DNA of 41,862 nucleotides from contig JAAXXL010000019.1 in assembly GCA_013334485.1 (NCBI GenBank), forward strand, positions 1-41,862. Reading direction: 5' to 3'. The position numbers were made by a program, and so were the translations under genes. This document shows positions 1-6,911 of the stretch, piece after piece (the stretch's first letter is position 1; every line of letters begins with the position of its first letter). The stretch comes from Chlorobiaceae bacterium (GTDB lineage Bacteria; Bacteroidota; Chlorobiia; Chlorobiales; Chlorobiaceae). The notes beneath the pieces were generated by a model, which saw only the letters and a program-made list of their open reading frames with translations, searched no databases and was not told the origin of the DNA.

Positions 1-1
1 C

Positions 2-1168
2 AAATGTAATGTCACCCACGAGGGCAGCCCGCAAGAGCTTCTTGAAAAAGGGTTTATCCGGCGCAATGAACAGCGTTTTCTGCGCCATGCCTTGTACAGT
101 TTTACCAGCAGTGACCTTCTTCAGCTCCTGCATTCACGAGGCGTGCGTACAGAAGTGAGAGCTGATGGAAAGATATTTCCCGAAAGCGGGGAAGCCACAT
201 CGGTAGCGCTTGCTTTTGAAGAGCTGCAGAGGATCTCGTCGGTAGAGGTGCGCCCTTCATGCCGGGTCAAAAGTGTAGTGTACAGGGATGGCCTGTTTCA
301 TGTGAAGTGCGCCGGCTTATCATTTACTGCCGACTCCCTCATTCTTGCTACCGGAGGCGTTTCATACTCCAATACCGGTACGACGGGAGACGGTCTTGCA
401 ATTGCGCGATCCTTCGGTCATTCGGTAGTTGAACCATCCGCAGCGCTCTCGCCGATTCACACCATCAAGCCTCCCCCAGACACCCTTGCCGGAGTTGCAC
501 TCCGTTCTGCTGGATTGGTAGCATCCGCCGGGGGACAGAGGATTGAGCGGTGCGGTGACCTGCTCTTTACGCATCGCGGTTTCAGCGGCCCTGCCGCGCT
601 TTCGCTTTCGCGTGATATTGCTGAGCTGCTAAGGGATTCCGGGAAATGCGAGCTTTTTGCTGATTTTTTTCCTCATCATAAACAGGCAGAACTCGAACAG
701 CTCTTTTTTCGCCTAACGCATAAAAATGGTGCCCAGATGGTGCGCAAATTCCTTCAGAGCTGCCCGATAGCCCCGCCTGAAGGCGCTTTCGGCACAGCAC
801 CGCACGGCACAATTCCTACTGCGATTGTGCCTTCAATCATGCGTCAGGCGGCTGTTGAGAGTGAAGTGACCTGGAGTACACTTTCCAAAGAGAAGCGACT
901 CTCATTGCTTGCTGTACTCAAGCGCTTTCCCCTTGGGCGTGTTCGTGAAATCGTGCTTGATCAGGGAGAGGTATCAGCCGGAGGTGTTTCGCTCGCCGAG
1001 GTGAATCCCAAGAGCATGCAGTCACGTGTGGTCCCAAACCTTTTTTTATGCGGAGAGCTGCTTGACTACGCCGGCGAGATAGGCGGCTACAACCTCCAGG
1101 CAGCATTTTCAACCGGTTGGATGGCCGGCCAGAATGCGGTTAAGAGTTTTGTTCAGAAAAAGGAGTGA
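2..1168 (+). CDS. HI0933-type FAD-dependent oxidoreductase, 5' end outside window
   Basis: The open frame runs in from the left edge (first full codon at base 2), so the N-terminal Rossmann FAD motif is missing. The visible part begins with a KCNVTH segment, which corresponds to the conserved GRCNxTN block just after the FAD motif in the HI0933/BaiN flavoprotein family. Next comes LILATGGVSYSNTGTTGDG, the second conserved flavin-contact block, and near the C-terminus CGELLDYAGEIGGYNLQ, the family's closing GE-D-x-GGYNLQ motif. Members are soluble FAD enzymes; substrates are known for very few (BaiN acts in bile-acid 7-dehydroxylation), so no substrate is proposed here. About 390 residues are present, close to the usual 390-420, so only a short piece is lost. 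The ATG-less start at base 92 (TTG) is internal and not the true start. Confidence 0.85.
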   Translation, partial: KCNVTHEGSPQELLEKGFIRRNEQRFLRHALYSFTSSDLLQLLHSRGVRTEVRADGKIFPESGEATSVALAFEELQRISSVEVRPSCRVKSVVYRDGLFHVKCAGLSFTADSLILATGGVSYSNTGTTGDGLAIARSFGHSVVEPSAALSPIHTIKPPPDTLAGVALRSAGLVASAGGQRIERCGDLLFTHRGFSGPAALSLSRDIAELLRDSGKCELFADFFPHHKQAELEQLFFRLTHKNGAQMVRKFLQSCPIAPPEGAFGTAPHGTIPTAIVPSIMRQAAVESEVTWSTLSKEKRLSLLAVLKRFPLGRVREIVLDQGEVSAGGVSLAEVNPKSMQSRVVPNLFLCGELLDYAGEIGGYNLQAAFSTGWMAGQNAVKSFVQKKE

Positions 1169-1200
1169 CTTCTGAATTTCATAGGACCTTTGAAATTCAG

Positions 1201-1314
1201 AAAAAGGACTTAAAGGACTACAGGGACAGCAACGACGAAGAGAAATACGCCTCTCAAGGGGGCAAACACGCAGGTTTGCCCCTACAGTAATTCAAAATCC
1301 AAAATTCAAAATCT
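1201..1314. repeat. Dispersed intergenic repeat with hairpin (family A, copy 1)
   Basis: The sequence AAAGGACTTAAAGGACT followed by CAGGGACAGCAACGACGAAG occurs here and in related form at 25401-25450, 25491-25576 and 29041-29140. In this copy it is followed by GGGGGCAAAC-acgcag-GTTTGCCCC (about 1258-1282), a perfect stem, and by an AATTCAAAATC tail that recurs near 34370. It fills the gap between the flavoprotein and the next gene and looks like a non-coding decayed element. Confidence 0.7.
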
Positions 1315-1316
1315 CT

Positions 1317-2249
1317 TTACCCGCAGGAGTAGAGGGGCTCTTTGGTTGCCATGTCCATCTTTACGATCGAGAATTGGCTCTCTTCCAGGTCGTAGGAAAG
1401 TGTCGGATTGTCATGAAAAACCACCGATCTCTTCTCGAATCGTATCTTCATCGGTACGCTTACCTTGCGTTCGTCACCACAGACATTGTTTTTCACTCCG
1501 GGACGGAACAGTTCACGTTCAGCGCCAGGTATTGAGACCTCTACAGCATGATCGACCGTGCTGAGCGCCTCTACTGAACCGTTCAGTGAGAGCTGGACGG
1601 AGTTGATATCACCATGAATGCCGTTCGGCTCATTATCGTAGGCGGTAAGTATGCCGATAGGGGTCGGGATATCAATTTTTTTATAGGGTTCAAACGAGCG
1701 AATTTCGCCCGACTCATAGAACGAAAGGCCTGTTCTGAGGGTGATCTCGCCAAGTGGAGTCGTTACTTTAAGTGTTTGACCGGGCCAGAGGGTTATACTT
1801 TTCAGTGCCCCGCTTTCATAAAACTGCAAGGCAATAATTTTAGCCGTCAGCTCTCCGGCAGGTGAACGGAAGGTAAGCGGGTCGGCAAGGGCAAACTCGT
1901 TTTTCCATGACCAGAAGCCGCTCAGCTTTCCGTCAAGCGGAAATATCCGTTTAATGCTGCCACTCTTGTGAAAGGTGACCAGTTCAGCCGGGATAGCTCC
2001 AACAGGTGTTTCAAGTATGGTCTGTGACTGCAGTGCTATCGATTTGAGTGAACCATCCTTGTAGAAGTAGACCGGCTTTACCGCCCGCCGTCCCATATCT
2101 TCAGCTTCATACTGTGGCACAAGAGTGCCGTAAGGGGTTACAAGGCTATTTGGTTCTGTTACAAGACAGCCGTCCATCTTGCCGTTTGAAAAGAGAGTGC
2201 GGAACTCTACTCCCGAAAGATCGCCGTATAGTGTGCTTGCCGTGCTCAT
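1317..2249 (-). CDS. MORN-like repeat protein of unknown function
   Basis: A 310-residue protein without signal peptide or membrane segment. It is built from repeated units of the form TPxGxL - about 12 residues - FYxSGxLKSIxL: FYKDGSLKSIAL, FHKSGSIKRIFP, FYESGALKSITL and FYESGEIRSFEP, with preceding TPVGAI, SPAGEL, TPLGEI and TPIGIL. The FYxSGxLKS core resembles MORN-variant/YwqK-type beta-hairpin repeats, which suggests an elongated beta structure. The cysteine-poor sequence has no catalytic motif that I recognise. It ends next to the repeat at 1201-1314 and stands alone, with no operon partner on its strand in close range. The start at 2249 is the only ATG before the repeat region; no clear Shine-Dalgarno sequence precedes it. 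Function unknown. Confidence 0.75.
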   Translation of the reverse strand: MSTASTLYGDLSGVEFRTLFSNGKMDGCLVTEPNSLVTPYGTLVPQYEAEDMGRRAVKPVYFYKDGSLKSIALQSQTILETPVGAIPAELVTFHKSGSIKRIFPLDGKLSGFWSWKNEFALADPLTFRSPAGELTAKIIALQFYESGALKSITLWPGQTLKVTTPLGEITLRTGLSFYESGEIRSFEPYKKIDIPTPIGILTAYDNEPNGIHGDINSVQLSLNGSVEALSTVDHAVEVSIPGAERELFRPGVKNNVCGDERKVSVPMKIRFEKRSVVFHDNPTLSYDLEESQFSIVKMDMATKEPLYSCG

Positions 2250-2380
2250 GATTATTGGTCAATTTAAAGGGTTGTCAGGTTCAGTATGCCTGCGCCTCTA
2301 TAATTAAGCAATAACCGTGCCGAAAAGTAACCCTTTCCCAAGACTATAAAAAATAATCAATTACAGCTATCTTCGGTATT

Positions 2381-2409
2381 TTGAGCAATCTTTATTGCTA
2401 CGATAATGT
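2381..2409 (+). promoter_or_regulatory. Candidate sigma-70 promoter for a small RNA
   Basis: TTGAGC (2381-2386) and TAATGT (2404-2409) are separated by 17 bp. No open frame of useful size follows on this strand, but a structured stretch and a terminator do (see 2416-2542). Confidence 0.4.
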
Positions 2410-2415
2410 AGGAAA

Positions 2416-2542
2416 TGGTTAGGTCCCTACTCTTTGGTAGGAAGTAAGATAGATTATATCTTATATATTAACGTCCTAAACCTGCGCCCTCAACAAATCA
2501 GCTCAATGGCGAATTACTTGGACGCAATCCGCCATTTTTTTT
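2416..2542 (+). ncRNA. Candidate small RNA of about 125 nt
   Basis: The 316-bp gap between two minus-strand genes holds a complete plus-strand transcription unit: a promoter-like pair at 2381-2409, then CCTAC-tctttg-GTAGG (about 2425-2441), then AGATA-ga-TTATATCT, a pairing of GGTTAGG with CCTAAACC that would close both hairpins, and finally an intrinsic terminator with eight T residues at 2505-2542. No plus-strand gene lies upstream to need this terminator. I do not recognise the RNA as tmRNA, 6S, SRP RNA or RNase P. The call rests on architecture only. Confidence 0.35.
2505..2542 (+). terminator. Rho-independent terminator, plus orientation
   Basis: AATGGCG (2505-2511) pairs with CGCCATT (2530-2536) and the stem runs into eight T residues (2535-2542). 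The T-run is on the plus strand. Read on the minus strand, downstream of the coiled-coil gene, the stem lacks a U-tail. Confidence 0.6.
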
Positions 2543-2565
2543 GAGAAAAAGTAGATGCCGATAAT

Positions 2566-2835
2566 TCAGAACCTGGATTTTGCTTTTTTGAAGGCCTTTT
2601 TCAGGTCGTTCATAGCAATTTCAGCACCTTTTTTCATCTCCATCCAGGCATCTTCGCTGCTGTGCAGAAGGTCAGCAGCTTTTGTTGATGCAGCTTCTCG
2701 CTGGTGTTTGACCACTTCGATATGCTGTTTGAGGTTTTGTGTGATTTTATCTGCTCTTTTTTCCAGTTTTGCTATATCGCGATCCCACGACCTGAGCTGC
2801 CGGTCGAACTTGTTGATAAAGATTTTCCGTTCCAT
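2566..2835 (-). CDS. Small coiled-coil protein, sll1863-like
   Basis: An 89-residue, highly charged, alpha-helical protein. The first part (WDRDIAKLEKRADKITQNLK) has heptad character. The C-terminus, SSEDAWMEMKKGAEIAMNDL followed by KKAF..AKSRF, matches the DAWxxLKxGxExAWxxLKxAxxxAxSRF ending of the coiled-coil family that includes Synechocystis Sll1863, a family reported as stress-related. No enzymatic motif is seen. The ATG at 2835, preceded by GAAGAG, is preferred to a GTG four codons upstream (2847). It lies 83 bp from the start-distal end of the neighbouring ydbH-like gene (stop at 2931 on the same strand), so it is probably transcribed separately or as a tail cistron. Confidence 0.7.
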   Translation of the reverse strand: MERKIFINKFDRQLRSWDRDIAKLEKRADKITQNLKQHIEVVKHQREAASTKAADLLHSSEDAWMEMKKGAEIAMNDLKKAFKKAKSRF

Positions 2836-2930
2836 AGTGCTCTTCACTGGTTAATGAGGTTGAAGACAAAGTGTCCCTACCTCTTTAAGAACAGTTCTTA
2901 TGGCCTTTTCGTTTTCTTTGGATTGCCGCG

Positions 2931-5072
2931 CTATTTTTTTTGCCTCTGCAGAGCTTTTTCTGATATGATATCTTCAACATTCGAAGAGATGGAGAGGCTG
3001 CGTATGAGTTCAAGCAGATTCTGCTCAACATTGAGATTCAGCTCTACGGCACGACCGTTCTGAAAGTCAGGATTGCTTCCCTTGAGCTGGATGGCAATCA
3101 CAGACTTTCCTTCAGGGGTCATGCTTAATGAAGAGTTCAAATCCACATAGAGAAAGTTTGAAAGGGCCTCGTAGGTTGTTCGCAGACCCTGATTTGCAGC
3201 AGCCCGCTCCTCTGCGGTTGTGGCATAGATGATCTGTCCGTCCTGTTCGGCATTCACTCCTCCATTGCGAATTTCAAACAGTTCATCCTTTATCGCTACG
3301 GGAATGGAACCCTTGATTGTTCCGGTGGCAAAGATTTTTTTGGTTCCCTGGAGATCAAGCAGCTTTTGCAGGGGGATGTTGCTCAGTTGCAGGGTCGTTG
3401 CTCCGCTTTTTTTCGCCATATCGTAATCGATGCGACCAATGGAGAGTGAACCGCCAAACAAACCTGTGCGGAAGTCAGTGAGTGTCAAAATATCGGGGCG
3501 CAGCCTGTTCTGCCATAGCGCGATTGTTCCGTCAGGGTCGAGCAGCATCAGCTCTCCTGAAGAACTCTTGCGTCCGAGGCTCTTGAGTTTAAAGTGAATG
3601 GTGACAGCTCCATCCAGTGTACGGGAAAGAAGAAGATCGGGCTCCGAGAATGTGTAGCTTGCATCAGGATTTGAACTGTTGAATATACGATCTGCTGTTG
3701 TTTGCTTTTTCCGGGGAGGAGCAATCGTGACGGTTCCGCCACCCGATGATTGAAGGCGGGCCTTGTTCACCGAGAAGCGGGTTTTATCGATAGTAATCGG
3801 CAGGGTACCGCTTAGCGCCCCATGGAGCGATCCAACGAGATCTCCGTGCAGTTTTACCCGCGGAAGCGCATTGATGTTTTGCAGTTTGAGGGTGAAACGG
3901 CTGCTTTTTGTTGATGGATCAAAACTGAAGGGTGTTGAGGTTATTTTTCCTCCGAGTACTCTTGCTGAAAGGCTGCTTACTGCGAGTCCCGAAAGATTTT
4001 TTCTGCTGCTGTTGAGTTTTATGGTGGCATTGAGCTGTTCGAGAAGTTTCTCGCCACCTTTGGCTGTGCTGATATCAAAAGAGAAGAGAGGTTTTTTCTC
4101 TTTTGTATAGAAGATGATTCGTGACCCATTTGTGGTCGCAAGCGCTGCATTTCTGACGGTTACTGTTGAGTCCTGAAACTCTATTGGCAGTGTTCCGCTG
4201 ACATTTCCTGAGGCGGCCGGGGTTGTGCTTCCTCCACGGTTAAAACCTGGCAGCCCGGTAAGTGGTGTTGCAGGCAGATAGAGGGTGAAGCTGGTCTTTT
4301 TATCCTTGAGGTCGTAGTCTATTTTCTCCGAAGATGCCTGCCACTCAAAGAGGTCAACGGAGCAGTTGCTGAGCGTAAGCGTGCAGGGTTTGAGCGGGTC
4401 ACGTTTTGAGCCGAAAAGGGCTATGAAATTACTGACTGGTGAAGGAGTTCCGTCGCTGAGGAGGCTTGCTATATGAAGCGTATCCAGAGGCTGTTGCCAT
4501 TGTCCCGCTTCACTGAGATTAACGTTGTAGTTTACTCCTTCAAGACGAAGCTTTTCACGGCTTGCCATCGCATTGACCAACGGATAGGAGACAAAGAGTG
4601 GTTTGAAGGAGATCGATAGCCCCTTGCTGCGTGACACGGTAACCTTCGCGGTTATCCGGGGATTTTTGTCGCTGAATACAAACAGCTCAGGATTGGTACC
4701 GATCCTGAGTGAGTCAGCCTGCAGGGTGAATTCAGCATCAATAAAATCCGGTATGAACCCCCATGATTTATGCGCGGATAAGGTCACGGGGTGTAACGAG
4801 AGTCGGCCGTTAAAGAGTGAGAGTGTGAAGGTGATCGGTTGATCACTGCACCCGTCGTTCTCGGGAGTAAGCGAGGCTTTCATCTGGCGGAAGCTTATGC
4901 CTGACGGGCCGGGAGAGCTCAGATCCGAGAGCTCAATCCGGATTGGTTTGCCTTCCAGAGCATGGGTGAGAAGCCGGGGTGCAATAAGGGGGAAAAAGAG
5001 GTATCCTGCTGCCGGAATGAGTGTTAGCAGCAGGAGTAAAAAAACCAGTGAGTAAAGCAGCCATTTTTTCAC
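2931..5072 (-). CDS. ydbH: YdbH-family AsmA-like intermembrane protein
   Basis: A 713-residue protein with one N-terminal transmembrane segment (residues about 4-28) followed by a long beta-rich periplasmic region. The C-terminal third reads like the YdbH domain (formerly called dicarboxylate transport): a GTIKGSIPVAI block, NFLYVDLNSSLSMTPEGK, and LKGSNPDFQNGRAVELNLN followed by VEQNLLELIRSLSIS. In E. coli, YdbH is an inner-membrane-anchored AsmA-like protein that works with the outer-membrane lipoprotein YnbE, and with YdbL, to move phospholipid between membranes. The two genes immediately upstream on the same strand are YdbL- and YnbE-like, so the operon content is the same. The stop lies before the coiled-coil gene. 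The length is somewhat below that of E. coli YdbH (near 880 residues). The assignment is good at family level; the transport role is inferred from E. coli. Confidence 0.85.
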   Translation of the reverse strand: MKKWLLYSLVFLLLLLTLIPAAGYLFFPLIAPRLLTHALEGKPIRIELSDLSSPGPSGISFRQMKASLTPENDGCSDQPITFTLSLFNGRLSLHPVTLSAHKSWGFIPDFIDAEFTLQADSLRIGTNPELFVFSDKNPRITAKVTVSRSKGLSISFKPLFVSYPLVNAMASREKLRLEGVNYNVNLSEAGQWQQPLDTLHIASLLSDGTPSPVSNFIALFGSKRDPLKPCTLTLSNCSVDLFEWQASSEKIDYDLKDKKTSFTLYLPATPLTGLPGFNRGGSTTPAASGNVSGTLPIEFQDSTVTVRNAALATTNGSRIIFYTKEKKPLFSFDISTAKGGEKLLEQLNATIKLNSSRKNLSGLAVSSLSARVLGGKITSTPFSFDPSTKSSRFTLKLQNINALPRVKLHGDLVGSLHGALSGTLPITIDKTRFSVNKARLQSSGGGTVTIAPPRKKQTTADRIFNSSNPDASYTFSEPDLLLSRTLDGAVTIHFKLKSLGRKSSSGELMLLDPDGTIALWQNRLRPDILTLTDFRTGLFGGSLSIGRIDYDMAKKSGATTLQLSNIPLQKLLDLQGTKKIFATGTIKGSIPVAIKDELFEIRNGGVNAEQDGQIIYATTAEERAAANQGLRTTYEALSNFLYVDLNSSLSMTPEGKSVIAIQLKGSNPDFQNGRAVELNLNVEQNLLELIRSLSISSNVEDIISEKALQRQKK

Positions 5073-5124
5073 GGGCAGAAAATTTATGGGGGCATCACTA
5101 CCGGTAGAGATGCCTGTGGGATGT

Positions 5125-5466
5125 TTACTTTTTTACCCAGTTGCCCTTAACCTGAATCCAGGTTCCAGCCGGAAGCCGGGAGTAGATTTTTTCGTACATC
5201 ATGGCACCCACAACATCAAGCGAAAGGTTGTTCTGTGCGGCAACTTTTGCATACTCTGCGCGCCGGGAGTTGTTGATTGTTGAAATCAGATCCTGGGCTG
5301 CGGCTGAAGCGCCGGGAGGTGCTGCAAGCAGTCCGTTGTCAACCTCTCCTGCAAGCCCGCTGGATCTGGCTGTTTCGAGGTCAAGAGCATATGCCGACAG
5401 TGACACACTGAACATCAGCATCATCAAGACAGCAACTTTGGATATAATCCGGTGTATGGTTCTCAT
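5125..5466 (-). CDS. ydbL: YdbL family (DUF1318) periplasmic protein
   Basis: A 113-residue protein with a signal peptide (hydrophobic residues about 8-25, cleavage probably after SAYA). The mature part has the DUF1318 pattern: LETARSSGLAGEVDNGLLA, then a helical INNSRRAEYAKVAAQNN region and a C-terminal GTWIQVKGNWVKK, matching the KGxNGxWVKR-type ending of E. coli YdbL. It sits between ynbE and ydbH, as a partner of both. The start at 5466 is supported by an AGGAGG-type ribosome site about 9 bases upstream. In E. coli, YdbL is a periplasmic accessory of the YdbH-YnbE bridge; that role is inferred here. Confidence 0.85.
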   Translation of the reverse strand: MRTIHRIISKVAVLMMLMFSVSLSAYALDLETARSSGLAGEVDNGLLAAPPGASAAAQDLISTINNSRRAEYAKVAAQNNLSLDVVGAMMYEKIYSRLPAGTWIQVKGNWVKK

Positions 5467-5483
5467 AGTATTGTTCCTCCTGG

Positions 5484-5687
5484 TTAAAATAATCCTTTTT
5501 TAGTGTCAAGCAGATTGTCCAGTTCACGGTCTACCTTGATTCTGATCTCGTGATCAATTTTTATGTTCATGTTAATCACAATCGGTTTGTCAGGAGCTTC
5601 AACCTTGACCGTCGGACTACAGGCACTCAACCATACGGATGATGTTAACGTGAGTGCGAAGAGAATGCGGATAGTTGCTTTGTTCAT
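5484..5687 (-). CDS. ynbE: YnbE-like outer-membrane lipoprotein
   Basis: A 67-residue lipoprotein. Residues 1-22 form a lipoprotein signal ending in a LSAC lipobox with Cys23 as the lipidated residue. The mature segment contains VEAPDKPIVINMNIKIDHEI, the signature of the YnbE family, followed by RIKVDRELDNLL. In E. coli, YnbE is an outer-membrane lipoprotein that multimerises along YdbH by beta-strand augmentation, forming the outer-membrane end of a lipid bridge. It is the first of three adjacent cistrons, ynbE-ydbL-ydbH, with 17 bp to ydbL. Confidence 0.85.
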   Translation of the reverse strand: MNKATIRILFALTLTSSVWLSACSPTVKVEAPDKPIVINMNIKIDHEIRIKVDRELDNLLDTKKGLF

Positions 5688-5719
5688 TGATTTTCCTTCT
5701 GTTAAACGCAGATTGGCTT

Positions 5720-6190
5720 TTATAAATAGTTCATTGAAATGCTCAGGTCAAGCTTTGAGGAGCCAAGCGAAAAAAGCGCTTCGTTGAATGATGGCGGACC
5801 GCGTCTGATTTGAGGGTTATTGGAAACACCGAACCCCTCTTTTGGAATACCGATAAAGCTTTTGTCCATTTTACCGTTGCCGTTTTCATCATGAAGCACG
5901 CTTACAGCATAGTTTCCGTAAGGTATGTTTTCAAATGTGGCGCCAATTGAAGCGGTTCCGTTTTTACTTACTTTTGTTGCAAAGGCACGTTCGGGCTTGT
6001 CAGGAAAACCTTTTTTGGTGGTATAGAGTGCAACACCAAGCATGCCATCCGGATTTTTCAGACCCTTGATGTATACCGTAATTGATCCAGCCCGGGAGGC
6101 ATTTGCATTTTGTGACACTATGCTTTCTGCCAGCAGCGCCGGGGATGCAGAGAGAAGAGTGAGCAGAGCCACAGGGAGAAATTTTTTCAT
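5720..6190 (-). CDS. DUF2141 secreted protein
   Basis: A 156-residue protein with a signal peptide (residues 1 to about 22, ending LLA-ES). The mature region carries DUF2141 features: GSITVYIKGLKNPDGMLGVA, a LYTTKKGFP element, YGNYAVSVLHDENGNGKMD (a D-x-N-x-N-G-x-M-D loop that looks able to bind calcium) and a closing GFGVSNNP segment. The family is widespread in Gram-negative bacteria and of unknown function. The ATG at 6190 gives a proper signal peptide; an upstream ATG at 6211 would place seven residues before it. It ends 32 bp before ynbE on the same strand and so may belong to the same envelope operon. Confidence 0.85.
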   Translation of the reverse strand: MKKFLPVALLTLLSASPALLAESIVSQNANASRAGSITVYIKGLKNPDGMLGVALYTTKKGFPDKPERAFATKVSKNGTASIGATFENIPYGNYAVSVLHDENGNGKMDKSFIGIPKEGFGVSNNPQIRRGPPSFNEALFSLGSSKLDLSISMNYL

Positions 6191-6450
6191 ATTGTTCACT
6201 ACAATAGCCATTATTGAGCATACAAGCGTTATTCGTCCAATATCGTTATTTCACCATCCAGGTACAAGCTCTGACTGAAGAGTGTGAGTGGCACGCAGCA
6301 CATTCAGTCGTCCGGTTTTCAGATTGTTGATACAAGTTCAAAGAGAGTAAAACTATTTGAACCGTCATTCGGTTAACACAAAACAGAGGCAGGGAGTAAT
6401 TCGTTCATGAGGTTTAACCATTGGGCACATCTATTAAACGGAGAAAGAGC

Positions 6451-6759
6451 ATGACTATTGAAGTTAAAAACTATCACATTCTTGTCTATGGCAGTCCTGA
6501 AGGTTACCAGACCAATCGGGCCCAGATTGCACTCTACGGTTCTGACGGAAAAACGGTGGCTTATCTGCGATTCAATGATCCCGGAATGCTTTTTGAAAAT
6601 GACAGCCAGACGGGGGGTACCATTTTGATGCATCTTCCCTCAGCCATGTTTCAGAGTGTGCTTGATGTGCTGCGCAACGAAAAACCGGTCTATATCTACT
6701 TTGCCCAGGGCAGGGGTTTTCTTTCAACATCAACGGAACCTGTTGGAGAGGGGGAGTAG
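6451..6759 (+). CDS. Small soluble protein of unknown function
   Basis: A 102-residue protein starting at an ATG with a GGAGA ribosome site 8 bases upstream. A longer frame from a TTG at 6421 is possible but lacks such a site. The sequence contains alternating hydrophobic beta-strand patterns (KNYHILVYGSPEGY, QIALYGSDGKTVAYLRF, PVYIYFAQGRGFLS) and no signal peptide or cofactor motif. The strand-rich pattern with YGSDGK and YLRF blocks is what one sees in small beta-barrel or sandwich proteins of unknown role. It is divergent from the DUF2141/ynbE operon and followed by the MurB-like gene 152 bp later. Confidence 0.7.
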   Translation: MTIEVKNYHILVYGSPEGYQTNRAQIALYGSDGKTVAYLRFNDPGMLFENDSQTGGTILMHLPSAMFQSVLDVLRNEKPVYIYFAQGRGFLSTSTEPVGEGE

Positions 6760-6911
6760 CCGGGCAGGGAAAACCGGAATACCCTGAGGTGTTTAATTCA
6801 ACACTGTTATGGATTGCTGAATCAGATCCGTATGGTTATGTTAAGGGATGCTCCCCTGGGTGGCGGGAGTTAGGCGGTGCCTTGTAACGTTTTTTACTGA
6901 TTTTTATCTCC

